Origin: Pseudobdellovibrionaceae bacterium
GTDB lineage: Bacteria > Bdellovibrionota > Bdellovibrionia > Bdellovibrionales > UBA1609
Direction: 5' to 3'
Length of the DNA: 64,000 bases
Assembly: GCA_020635075.1 (NCBI GenBank)
Contig: JACKAM010000003.1
Location: 62,001-126,000 of the forward strand
Below the pieces are notes generated by a model. The model was not told the origin of the DNA. It saw only the letters and a list, made by a program, of their open reading frames with translations, and did not search any database. Below, one piece after another: positions 51,514 through 60,395 of the stretch (positions are counted from its first letter, which is position 1; each line of letters opens with the position of its first letter). The translations under genes were made by a program, and so were the position numbers.

Positions 51514-53619
51514 TTATTGCCCTAAGCATTCTTTACTTACGGCGATGCGCTTAAATAACTCTCGTAGGCTGAAATTAGCCGTCTCGAAGTCATTCGCTGC
51601 GTTTTTCAACATATCCTCTTCATAGATCACCGGTTCGCGTTTGCATACGGACCGGAAGATCCGGCGAGCCATGCAGAGAGGAAAAGCCTTAGATTCTGAT
51701 AACATTTGACCAAGTTCAGAAGCTCCAGCCCCAGACATTTTACTTCCCCATCCGAAGTAAACTTTATTGGAGCCGTTATTGATATAGTTCACCCACTTAT
51801 CATCGGTTGACACCTTTCCACCAGGAAAGGTGTCTTCGTTACGATTCATTTTGGCGGAAATCCCAGAGGGGTTCTCGTCCATGGAATTAATGTCGTCACC
51901 GTCACCATCTGGCATGATCGGACCATACTTGATCACACCGTTAGAGAAATCATAGCGAGCAAAGGCATTGCGGATCGAATCCATCACACTGTGACAGGCC
52001 GCACACTTAGTGGCATATTGAGCATGATCACCACCTGGAAATCGGTCCACATCTCGACCGACCCAGTTGTCCGACATTTTGCCGTCCGCCCATCCATCAA
52101 TATCGTTACAGAGGAAGATCTTAAAAGAGTACTGAATGATGCGTCGGTTAGTACCTGCTGTGGCGTGAGCCTCAAGAAAGGCCCGACTTGTCAGGATGCC
52201 TGCAGGATCAGGGTTATCCACCACCCCGCCGGCGCCATTGTAGATCTTCTGTCCATCAACCTTGCGCAGCGCCACTTTAAGATCAAAGTTTCCATCCTCA
52301 AGGGCATTGTAGTGATTGTTGGAAGTCACCATGTCGTTGAGCACATCGCGAACCACGGCCGCTTTGGTGGGATCTCCCTGATAAGTAAAGTTTCCTGTCA
52401 TCAGTTGCTTTGCATTGAGATCATCGCGGGTAACCCCAATGATCGTGGCCACAAAGTCACTTAGCGGTGCGTTCACCGTCTCGTCTCGGGTGGACATACG
52501 TCCGGCAAAGTCACGCACAGTGATGTTGTAAAAATCCGACTGCTGAGTGGCCAGATCTGCAGCGCCCAGCCAGTCATTTGCGTCAATTCTTTGGCCCATT
52601 TCCCTAACCGTTGGGTTGTCGATTGAAGTCGAAACGCCTACTAAGCGCTTGTAAAGCAGCATCGCTTTCTTGCGACCCTCTGTGATGGGATCACCAGGAA
52701 TTGGCTTGTAAGCCGGATAGACTTTGTTTCCAGGAGCCGCATCGCCGTTGATGTCTTTAGGCGAAAGAGCGCGACAGTAAACGGCCATCAAATGGATCTT
52801 GCCCATCCACGCACGCTCTTCAGTCGTGAACTGAGTTTCATCAGGATCCTGACGAGCAGCTGGATGTTGGTAAGAGATTTCATTACCGATGCCCAAAATC
52901 ATACTATCCGACCAGTTGGCGAATGTTCCGCGAGATTCGTTTTCCAAAAATGTGTTGCGCAAGATGCTGGTTCCGTATTCGTCGCTCACATAGAGGCGAA
53001 TGACCCCATCCCGACTGCGGGTGAGGTAGATATGCTGAAGCTTCTTAAACTGAGAAACACCAGCTTCTGTCAGTACGTCTGCACCATCGCGGCTATTTGA
53101 TGTCCGCACCAAGGCACGAAATTTGTTGTTGTCATCATAGTCCTGACCAAGGAAAAAGTTGCGGTTGGTCGAGGACAACTGATCTGCCTGATCGGACTGT
53201 TTATTGGATAAGGTTACAATTCGCACAGGCTTGGGCCGTGCAGGTCTATTGTGATTGTTCTCCAACCACAACTCCAAAGTCATTTCATTAGAAGCCTTAC
53301 ACTGGCTTATAATCTTAGTTGCTGGACCACCAGAGTGAATCAGGGTGGGACTTTCAATATCAAGGGCACCACCGGAACGGATGACCGCACCGGGATTGTC
53401 AATTGTCAGATTCAATGGAGTACCGTTACCGGAAGTATCCAGTACTGGCCCCGTGGTCTCGTTGAACTCATAGAGAGCCACGATGCCGTTTCTTTGGCCC
53501 GGAGTTTCTTCCTGACCGTTAAGTGTGAGACCTGTCGCTGGCCCTGTTGCCAAAAGGGCCAAAATGCTGGCAGCTAGCCGCCCCACTGCACATTTTGGAC
53601 TCAGATCCTTGTGTCTCAT
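51514..53619 (-). CDS. LamG-like protein with C-terminal CxxCH domain
   Basis: 701 residues. Signal peptide MRHKDLSPKCAVGRLAASILALLATGPATG. Residues ~45-285 form a concanavalin/LamG-type domain (GIVALYEFNETTGPVLDTSGNG ... MILGIGNEI). The C-terminal half has CAACHSVMD near 550 and FPLCMARRIFRSVCKREP near 660, similar to the DUF1585/1592-type haem proteins of Planctomycetes. One haem is likely. Exported; may bind a sugar polymer and relay electrons. First gene of the 51514-47652 set. Confidence 0.78.
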   Translation of the reverse strand: MRHKDLSPKCAVGRLAASILALLATGPATGLTLNGQEETPGQRNGIVALYEFNETTGPVLDTSGNGTPLNLTIDNPGAVIRSGGALDIESPTLIHSGGPATKIISQCKASNEMTLELWLENNHNRPARPKPVRIVTLSNKQSDQADQLSSTNRNFFLGQDYDDNNKFRALVRTSNSRDGADVLTEAGVSQFKKLQHIYLTRSRDGVIRLYVSDEYGTSILRNTFLENESRGTFANWSDSMILGIGNEISYQHPAARQDPDETQFTTEERAWMGKIHLMAVYCRALSPKDINGDAAPGNKVYPAYKPIPGDPITEGRKKAMLLYKRLVGVSTSIDNPTVREMGQRIDANDWLGAADLATQQSDFYNITVRDFAGRMSTRDETVNAPLSDFVATIIGVTRDDLNAKQLMTGNFTYQGDPTKAAVVRDVLNDMVTSNNHYNALEDGNFDLKVALRKVDGQKIYNGAGGVVDNPDPAGILTSRAFLEAHATAGTNRRIIQYSFKIFLCNDIDGWADGKMSDNWVGRDVDRFPGGDHAQYATKCAACHSVMDSIRNAFARYDFSNGVIKYGPIMPDGDGDDINSMDENPSGISAKMNRNEDTFPGGKVSTDDKWVNYINNGSNKVYFGWGSKMSGAGASELGQMLSESKAFPLCMARRIFRSVCKREPVIYEEDMLKNAANDFETANFSLRELFKRIAVSKECLGQ

Positions 53620-53701
53620 TGTCTTGCCCCTCGTCTCCAGCGCTTTAAGCGCTCAATTCATCAACGTATCTACTTGTCCCCGCATTCCTGCGACGACTCC
53701 C

Positions 53702-55852
53702 TTACTTCAATGTCAGAATGTAACTTGCCCCTACATTCTGAGCATTGACTCCACCATCATCCAATCGACTACCACAAATGGCGCGCCCACCAGAGATGGC
53801 CACTGATTCTGCAAAGCGATCTTCAACCGCTCGGTCACGAGCCATCATCTTAAAAAACTGATTCCAATTGGTGCCACTTCTCTTGAAGTGATAAGCTGCA
53901 CCGGTTTTGGTGTCGTCCCAGGGGGAACCGACGATCAAGTTGTCACCAGCCAGAGCCACGGAGGCTCCAAAGCGGTCACCATTAGCTCCGTCGCTGGCGA
54001 AAACCCGCCGGGCCTCAGACCAACCGCTGCTGTTTTCCAGGATGTAGGCTGAGCCCGCACTGTTTTGTCCATTACGACCAGCGGCGAATGGAGCACCAAC
54101 GGCCACGCGGGTTCCATCTGTTGCTACCCAGGCACCGAACATATCGCCGTTCTTTTTGTTAGAGCTCTCAATGGCTGATCCCGCTACCCAGTTGGAACCG
54201 GATTTGGTCAATATATAGACACGGCCAGGACCGTTGCTGCGGAAGGTTTCATTATGAGGTGCTCCTACGGCAATAAAGGTACCACCGTAAGCTACGCTAG
54301 CACCGAACTCATTGCGCCCGGTATTGCCGTTGACCACCACTTTGGCCCCATCTTGTACCCAGTTGGAGCCGCTTAGTTGGTAGACATAAACAGCACCAGC
54401 ATAGGCCAACTTAGAGCCAGTAGTTTCAAAGTTGTTGTCCCAAGGCGCACCTACGACCAGCGTGCTACCACTCAGCGAAACCGAGTAGCCAAACAGGTCA
54501 CCCACATCTTGAACATTTGCCTCAGAAGGAGTGATCCTTGCGGTTTGGCTCCAAGTTGATCCAGATCTTTCAAAGATAAAGACCGCCCCCACGCCAGCAG
54601 TCGGATGATAAGGACTTCCGACGGCAATGCGGTTACCACTGATGGACACACTCTTCATATTGTCTTGAGCAACGGCCTCGGTCGGGATGAGTTTTTGCTG
54701 AAGGGACCAGCTGCTGCCATTATAGAAGTAAACACTGGCGGCACCAGCGTTGGAGCCACCTTCATTGTCCCCGGTTTCAATCACCACGGCGTAGTTGCCA
54801 TCGATGGCCACCTGGCTGCCAAATTGGTCATTTTGCTCTTTTGCAGCAGCTGATACTTTAGACTCAGCAAGGCACTCGTTAGTCACATTGATAGTAAAGG
54901 TTCTAGCCGCAGACTCACTTCCACACTCGTCCCGGGCACGGATGGTGACCGTCACTGGTCCACTTGTAGGACACTCAGTATCGCCCTGCTGGAAGGTCAT
55001 ATTGACATTATTATTATTGAAGTCAGTTCCGTTGTTACCATCACAGTTCATGTCGACGATATTGGCCGGACTGGTTGAACAGCGAAGAGAGTAGGTTTGG
55101 TTGGTGTCGTAGGGGCCACCGGCGTTGGAGCCCTGAACCGCCACGTTAGCGATATTGCCGGCAGTACCTGACAAGGGCCCCATTCCCATTGGAAACCCGA
55201 AGTTGTTAAATGTGCTCGTCACAATGTTAGGTGCTTGATTTTGATAACAGCGTGTTCCCCATGTATAGGTCGCACCACTTGAAGCATCGGGAACTGTGTT
55301 GCCATTCAAAGCACATACGCGAAAGGAATATTGACGTCCGCGCGTGAGGCCCGTAACGGATGCCGTGGTTGAGGCAACCGTCATGGCTCCGCCGCCACTA
55401 CAATTGGCTGGAGCGCTGGCTCCCTCTTGCCAAACTACGCGATAGGCCGTGGTGGAACCTCCACCAGAGACCCATGTTAATGTGATGTTGTTGTTGCCAT
55501 TTGCAGGCGATGCCAAATTTGTAGGATTCGGAGCTGGTGGACTGTTGGTCACCGGAGGGGGCGTTGTTCCCCCACCACCGCCAGGAGGAGGTGGTGTGGT
55601 ACCGCCGCCACCTGGAGGGGGTGTTGTGCCACCACCACCGACGCCACCGGTTCCGCCAACGCCACCGACACTACCATTCAAGTCACCATTAGATGAAGCA
55701 GAGTTACTATCACCGACAGGACCGCAGTTCTGGAAAAACGCCAGCATAAAGGCGGTAGAGCCAATAATCGCTGACCGCTTCCAGTTGGCAGGACGCTTGC
55801 GCATTCTTGCCAGCTTGATTTTTAAACGCTTTGCCCACTTCTTCTTCACCAC
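53702..55852 (-). CDS. Lipoprotein with Fn3-like domain and FG-GAP repeats
   Basis: 716 residues, GTG start at 55852; an ATG at 55804 is an alternative. Basic N-terminus, lipobox AFFQNC. A Gly/Pro/Thr-rich linker (GGGGTTPPPGGGG-type repeats) follows. Then come an Fn3-like domain (RVVWQEGASAPANC...YSFRVCALNG), an Ig-like section, and six or more propeller blades with (D/N)xFGxSVA and VGAP signatures (DLFGYSVSLSG, NEFGASVAYGG, DRFGASVALAG). FG-GAP propellers often bind metal and mediate surface contact. Likely an outer-membrane lipoprotein. Confidence 0.88.
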   Translation of the reverse strand: MVKKKWAKRLKIKLARMRKRPANWKRSAIIGSTAFMLAFFQNCGPVGDSNSASSNGDLNGSVGGVGGTGGVGGGGTTPPPGGGGTTPPPPGGGGGTTPPPVTNSPPAPNPTNLASPANGNNNITLTWVSGGGSTTAYRVVWQEGASAPANCSGGGAMTVASTTASVTGLTRGRQYSFRVCALNGNTVPDASSGATYTWGTRCYQNQAPNIVTSTFNNFGFPMGMGPLSGTAGNIANVAVQGSNAGGPYDTNQTYSLRCSTSPANIVDMNCDGNNGTDFNNNNVNMTFQQGDTECPTSGPVTVTIRARDECGSESAARTFTINVTNECLAESKVSAAAKEQNDQFGSQVAIDGNYAVVIETGDNEGGSNAGAASVYFYNGSSWSLQQKLIPTEAVAQDNMKSVSISGNRIAVGSPYHPTAGVGAVFIFERSGSTWSQTARITPSEANVQDVGDLFGYSVSLSGSTLVVGAPWDNNFETTGSKLAYAGAVYVYQLSGSNWVQDGAKVVVNGNTGRNEFGASVAYGGTFIAVGAPHNETFRSNGPGRVYILTKSGSNWVAGSAIESSNKKNGDMFGAWVATDGTRVAVGAPFAAGRNGQNSAGSAYILENSSGWSEARRVFASDGANGDRFGASVALAGDNLIVGSPWDDTKTGAAYHFKRSGTNWNQFFKMMARDRAVEDRFAESVAISGGRAICGSRLDDGGVNAQNVGASYILTLK

Positions 55853-56540
55853 GACTGCCCCCCGATGGTGTTCTTCCCCGGCAAATGCCTACCATCTCAA
55901 TCGCATCAGATTCTGTTTTCGGATTACCTAACGTTTTAATTTGATACGCCGTCTACCCTAGCCAAAGGGCTGTATATATAGATCGGACGCAACGCAGAAA
56001 CATTAAGCCGAATCCGTACCCCATGGTAGGTTAGTGCAGCCCAGGTGCCACCCGGCATGGTGATAAATTGATTTTCAGCGATCAGGTTTTATTCCCTGTC
56101 TAATTTATCGCCAGATATCAAAGTTATTTCGAATCATAGTGAAACAAGCCAAACCCTTGTTAACCGAAATGCTCTTTTGCAAACTAAGGGGTACAAAGTT
56201 CGAGAATTTGTAGTCACCCTCGTCACTTCAAAATACTTGGACAGACATCCAGTCGTGACGTCCCAGAATGGCGCACTCAAATTCAATTAAACTCACTAAC
56301 GCGCACGCGAAGCGGTGATTGCCTGGAAACTATTTAAGGACTAGTCACGACCATGTCGCACAACGGATTTAACAAAAAGTCTATTGGTCATGGATGTCGC
56401 GATCTATCTCTAAATCTTCTGGCTGACAATGAATTCTCAGCTTGATCCCCAAAACGGTTACACAACGTTTTGCGGCACAAGGCTTGCTCTAATGAATAGC
56501 GAAACACAAAGGCCAGGGTTGGCTTTTGACAGTGAGGAAA
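55853..56540. other. Gene-free region, upstream half
   Basis: No open frame with a ribosome site and plausible composition; a 62-codon frame at 56388-56576 is judged spurious. It probably holds the promoter of the lipoprotein at 55852 and of the RNA candidate at 56541. TTGACA occurs at 56526-56531 but no matching -10 was found. Confidence 0.5.
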
Positions 56541-56808
56541 GAGTTCTCTGAACGTGAACTCCACGGCGCCAGCCAATGGGGGCTGGAACCGTACCCCAAC
56601 TCTTTCTTAGAATTGCCTAAGGAAGGACTTGTCTTCACGGACAGGAATTGTGAGAGGAGGCAAAGAGTACACGGTTAAACCGGCTTACATACACGCACAC
56701 TTCAAGGTCAATGTCTGAACAAAACGCCCCATGGATTTGGGACGTGGACGCAAAGGGGCTGAAGGGACCGGGCACGGAGGTACGGAAACAGCCCTTTGTT
56801 ATTTTTTT
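56541..56808 (+). ncRNA. Candidate structured RNA: seven stem-loops ending in a terminator
   Basis: Stems, in order: GAGTTC/GAACTC (56541-56561); ACGG..CCAGCC/GGCTGG..CCGT (56563-56592); CTTTCTTAG/CTAAGGAAG with one G-U pair (56602-56625); CTTGTC/GACAGG (56628-56645); CGGT/ACCG (56672-56682); CGCCCC/GGGACG (56725-56744); then CAAAGGGGCTG/CAGCCCTTTG (56751-56798) with T7 at 56802-56808. The 268-base run has almost no spare sequence between the first four stems and no ORF. GACGCAAAG (56747-56755) resembles the core of the class I c-di-GMP riboswitch, but the rest of that fold is not matched. Transcription direction follows the T-run. Confidence 0.55.
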
Positions 56809-56818
56809 CTAATTGTTG

Positions 56819-57062
56819 ATCCATAAAATCCTTTTTCGAGATGCTGGTCCGTCGTCGACCATTCTCCGCAAATCCTCACGCGCCTTTCGGCCGCAGGCGC
56901 AGGAGGCTGAGTGACCGAAGGGAATAGGCTCAGCCGAACGGAGCGCGTCAGCTAGCTGCCGCCCTTCGGATACGCCCATGCGCGACGGCAGAGGATTCGG
57001 ATTTCCGGGAATGCTCTCCCAACGGACCATCATCTCAAAAAAGGCCGACAGAGTTTTATGAA
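56819..57062. repeat. 245-bp repeat, copy 2
   Basis: Flanks 56819-56894 and 56975-57062 match copy 1 in reverse complement. The centre (core 56902-56940, identical over 39 bases to 47404-47442) is in the same orientation as copy 1. Ends are imperfect inverted repeats (GAGATGCTGGTCCGT / ACGGACCATCATCTC). It starts ten bases after the RNA candidate's T-run and ends 40 bases before the symporter stop. Confidence 0.9.
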
Positions 57063-57102
57063 TCCGTAATAAGGTGAGAAGGAGCGAGGAGGGATTCTTC
57101 GG

Positions 57103-58455
57103 TTAGGGATATCGTTTGAAGTAGTCGCGGAGGGCGGGAACCACTTTCGGCGCCAGCCAAATGGTGGCAATCATATTGGGGATAGCCATAAAAGCGTAAC
57201 CAATGTCCAGAAGATTGACCACGTCATTCATTTCACTCACCGCCCCCATCACCAAACAAGAGCAAAACACAATACTAAATGCCCGCTTGCCCATTCCCCA
57301 GCGACCACGAAATAAAAAGTCCCAACACTTTTGATTGTAGTTCGCCATACCAATCATGGTGGTCACGGAGAACAACAACACAGCCAATCCCAAAAAGTGA
57401 GTGCCAAAACCAGGCAATAAGGATTCAAATGCTTGAGTCGTGAGGACAATCCCTGAAGCATCTCCCCAACCGCCCTCGGGCATTGAAATCAACAGCACCA
57501 AGGCCGTCATTGTGCAAACAACAATGGTGTCAAAGAAGGGACCAAGCATGGCCACAAGGCCTTCGCTGACCGGCTCATTGGTTTTGACATTTCCATGAGC
57601 CATAGGAGCGGTTCCAACTCCAGCTTCATTGGAAAATGCGGCCCGTTTGACCCCAATCTTGAGTACGTGAATAATCCCCGCCCCCATCACCCCACCGGCC
57701 ACCGCCTGCCCACTAAAGGCTTCATAAAAAATCGAGCCCAACAGTGGCAAAATCTTTGGGCTATTGGACAGGAGGACGTACATGGAAATCACCACGTAAA
57801 AGAAGCACATAAAGGGAACGAGAGAGGCGGAAACCATGGCCAGTCGGCGAACCCCGCCACTAATGACCACATAGACAAAGGCGGCACTTGCTATGCCCAC
57901 GACTAAAGTGCTCACTTCGTATTGGTCCTTCATATAAGCCGATAGCTGATTGACCTGAAACAAGGCTTGGGTTCCGATCAATCCGCAGACGGCGAAAAAG
58001 ATGGCTAGAAACCCCACCTTCTTGGGCAGAGCCTTTTCAATGACATACATGGGCCCACCTTGGACTTCTCCTGCGTAGTCCTTGCCCCGATACATCACAG
58101 AAAGTGTGCACTCAAAAAACTTGGTGTTCATACCGATCAGAGCCGCCACCCACATCCAAAAAACGGCGCCGGGTCCACCCTGGCTAATGGCCACCGCCAC
58201 TCCGGCGATATTTCCCAAACCAATTGTCGCAGCCAGTGCATTCATCAAGGCTTGAAAGTGAGAAATTTGACCCTCAGCTCTCTTTTCGCCTTCATGGTGA
58301 AACTGCCCACCCACCAAGGCAAATGCGCGCTTCATTCCTGTTAACGGTAAAAATCGCGAATAGGCGAGAAGAACAAATCCTCCTCCCATCAAAAGAACCA
58401 CCAGAGGAAGGCCCCAGGCATAATCCACAAGTACAGAGAGAAATTCAGAGATCAT
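57103..58455 (-). CDS. AGCS-family sodium:alanine/glycine symporter
   Basis: 450 residues from ATG 58455 (MISEFLSVL), after GGAAAG. Ten or more membrane helices. AGCS signatures: ALAATIGLGNIAGVAVAIS QGGPGAVFWMW near residues 83-111, and KRAAFSNEAGVGTAPMAHG near 270. Imports small neutral amino acids with sodium; alanine or glycine are likely, the exact substrate not readable. Inner membrane. Single gene. Confidence 0.94.
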   Translation of the reverse strand: MISEFLSVLVDYAWGLPLVVLLMGGGFVLLAYSRFLPLTGMKRAFALVGGQFHHEGEKRAEGQISHFQALMNALAATIGLGNIAGVAVAISQGGPGAVFWMWVAALIGMNTKFFECTLSVMYRGKDYAGEVQGGPMYVIEKALPKKVGFLAIFFAVCGLIGTQALFQVNQLSAYMKDQYEVSTLVVGIASAAFVYVVISGGVRRLAMVSASLVPFMCFFYVVISMYVLLSNSPKILPLLGSIFYEAFSGQAVAGGVMGAGIIHVLKIGVKRAAFSNEAGVGTAPMAHGNVKTNEPVSEGLVAMLGPFFDTIVVCTMTALVLLISMPEGGWGDASGIVLTTQAFESLLPGFGTHFLGLAVLLFSVTTMIGMANYNQKCWDFLFRGRWGMGKRAFSIVFCSCLVMGAVSEMNDVVNLLDIGYAFMAIPNMIATIWLAPKVVPALRDYFKRYP

Positions 58456-58554
58456 CGGTCTTTCCAACCTCGTCAATTGTGTTGGCCATTAAACCCCAAA
58501 TCGACACACTAAGCTTCACAAGTATGTCCGCACCATTTTCCCAGCGCCACGCCG

Positions 58555-59073
58555 CTACATGGCTCGATAGATGTCCCAGGCCGCCTTGGCAATCTTTCGG
58601 TAAGGTTCACCAATTGTCACCATGGGTACTGCTACAAAAAGAAGAAACAAATACAGACCCGTGGTCCACAAATCCGCCCAGAGTCGACGGAAGTATTTAG
58701 TGGTTCGACTCTGTAGCCAAGACCGCAAGAGAATCACCAGTAGAAAAGCACCCAATTGAGACCACCAAAACAGGGGCCAATTGGACTTATGAAACAAGTC
58801 ATTGATGGCCTGGAGAACATCCTGATCGGCCACGCCTTTAAGGATGTTCTGAATCGGCTTAGCCATCTCTTCTAACTTTTTCTTCATCTCTTCGACCTGC
58901 TGGAATCCCTTATCCAGGGAGTCTTTGAGATCTTGGACAGTCTTATCCTGCGCGGATGGCGGAGGGGGTGGATCATCTGCCAGGGCGCTTGTGCCAATGC
59001 CAGCCAGCCCAGAAGTTAACGCGGCAAATAGAAAGGAAAGTAACAATTGTGGAATTATGATTTGTGGCTTCAT
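58555..59073 (-). CDS. Membrane protein with coiled coil
   Basis: 172 residues. Signal-like N-terminus (LLLSFLFAALTSGLAGIG), DDPPPPPS spacer, a coiled-coil stretch (VQDLKDSLDKGFQQVEEMKKKLEEMAK) and two membrane helices (about residues 98-120 and 131-154). Start ATG 59073 after a G-rich site. No family recognised. Inner-membrane protein with a periplasmic coiled coil; function unknown. Confidence 0.7.
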   Translation of the reverse strand: MKPQIIIPQLLLSFLFAALTSGLAGIGTSALADDPPPPPSAQDKTVQDLKDSLDKGFQQVEEMKKKLEEMAKPIQNILKGVADQDVLQAINDLFHKSNWPLFWWSQLGAFLLVILLRSWLQSRTTKYFRRLWADLWTTGLYLFLLFVAVPMVTIGEPYRKIAKAAWDIYRAM

Positions 59074-59252
59074 CCCACCCCCATCTTGACGCCTAAAATA
59101 AAAAAGCCTTGAAGTTGACTGCCTGAACTGATCCTAACAAAGTCTCGACACAGATCACCCTTTTTCTAACACAAATCCAACAATCTGGAAGCCACAATGG
59201 GAGTATATCAAGGGTGAATAAACAACAATTCCTAAGAATTAAGGAGAATAGA

Positions 59253-60332
59253 ATGAACAAATACCTATTGAGCAGCCTGCTGGTAAGCAATCTCCTGACA
59301 GTTGGTCAGGCCGTCGCCTTAGAAATTGGCGATTCCGCCGTTTTAAAAACTGATGTGCGCCTGCGTAATCAGTTGGTGAAGGTGGAAGATCAAAAGGACC
59401 GTTTTCACCAAAGATTGCGCGGCCGCATTGCAATTGAGGGACAGGCCAATGAAAAGGTCAAAATCGGTGCCCGCCTGGCGACCAGTCAGGGCAATAAAGC
59501 TACGTCCACTAATACAGATTTAGGGGGAAGCGACAGTGCCGGTTTTAAGGAACACACCGTTTGGGTCGACAAGTTCTACTTCGCCTGGGCAGCCAACGAA
59601 AACCTGACAGTGACTGGTGGAAAATTTGACCAGCCCTTTTTCAAAGCTGGAAAGAGTGAGCTTCTCTTTGACAACGACCTCACTCCTGAAGGTGTAAACC
59701 TACACTATACCTGCAAATGCAGTGACGACTTTAACTGGTGGGCCACCGCCAGCGGCCAGTGGGTGGATGAAGTCCACTCCACAACGCCTGGATCAGAAGC
59801 TTATGCCGACGCAACCTTAGGCGGCTTCCAGGCCGGAGTTAATGCCAATATGGGCGGTGTCAAATGGACCATTGGAGCTTCTAAGTATGACTACAACAAC
59901 CTCGACAACACCACCGCTCTCGGCACTCTTCCTTCGACCGAAGGCTACAAGCTGACCAACGCTTTTCTTGAAGTCAATTTGGAAGCGGGAGAAATGCCGA
60001 TTAAAATTTACGCTGATTATGTCACAAATAGTGAAGCGGATGACGACAAGTCCGGTTATCTTGTAGGCGTCAAAGTCAATAAGGCCAAGGAAGCCGGCAG
60101 CTGGGACGCTGATGTCTTCATGACTAAGCTTGAGCCCAATGCCAATATTAAGTCCATTGCCGATGGAGACATCAACCACAATGATGTTGAAGCCACCCGC
60201 GTGACCTTCAACTACATGCTGGCTGAAAACTCCAAGGTCAGACTGTCTTACTTGACCACTAAGCAGAACGCCAGCACCAGCACAGACTCTGGCTATGATG
60301 TGGGCCAGTTGGATTTTGAATTTAAGTTCTAA
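59253..60332 (+). CDS. Putative porin
   Basis: 359 residues from ATG 59253, which follows AAGGAG; an in-frame start at 59214 is less likely. Signal peptide MNKYLLSSLLVSNLLTVGQAVA. The mature protein is a run of amphipathic strands with acidic turns (VKIGARLATSQGNKA, TVTGGKFDQPFF, VRLSYLTTKQ) and ends in QLDFEFKF, the C-terminal aromatic typical of barrels. Probably a general or anion porin of the outer membrane. Followed by a terminator. Confidence 0.88.
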   Translation: MNKYLLSSLLVSNLLTVGQAVALEIGDSAVLKTDVRLRNQLVKVEDQKDRFHQRLRGRIAIEGQANEKVKIGARLATSQGNKATSTNTDLGGSDSAGFKEHTVWVDKFYFAWAANENLTVTGGKFDQPFFKAGKSELLFDNDLTPEGVNLHYTCKCSDDFNWWATASGQWVDEVHSTTPGSEAYADATLGGFQAGVNANMGGVKWTIGASKYDYNNLDNTTALGTLPSTEGYKLTNAFLEVNLEAGEMPIKIYADYVTNSEADDDKSGYLVGVKVNKAKEAGSWDADVFMTKLEPNANIKSIADGDINHNDVEATRVTFNYMLAENSKVRLSYLTTKQNASTSTDSGYDVGQLDFEFKF

Positions 60333-60362
60333 GGAATCCTTGTCTGTTTTCTGATAGAACTG

Positions 60363-60395
60363 AGTCGGTGGTTTGTTGTGCCACCGACTTTTTAT
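60363..60395 (+). terminator. Intrinsic terminator of the porin
   Basis: AGTCGGTGG/CCACCGACT with a 9-base loop and five T residues. It overlaps the stop of the convergent phosphorylase gene. Confidence 0.9.

Noticed and set aside
56388..56576. 62-codon frame in the gene-free region
   Set aside because: It overlaps the stem-loop chain and has no start signal; better read as non-coding.
56541..56808. tmRNA, RNase P RNA, SRP RNA or a standard class I c-di-GMP riboswitch
   Set aside because: Only scattered short matches (GAGGAAAG, ACCGGCTTA, GACGCAAAG); the conserved cores and pairing of each family are not complete.
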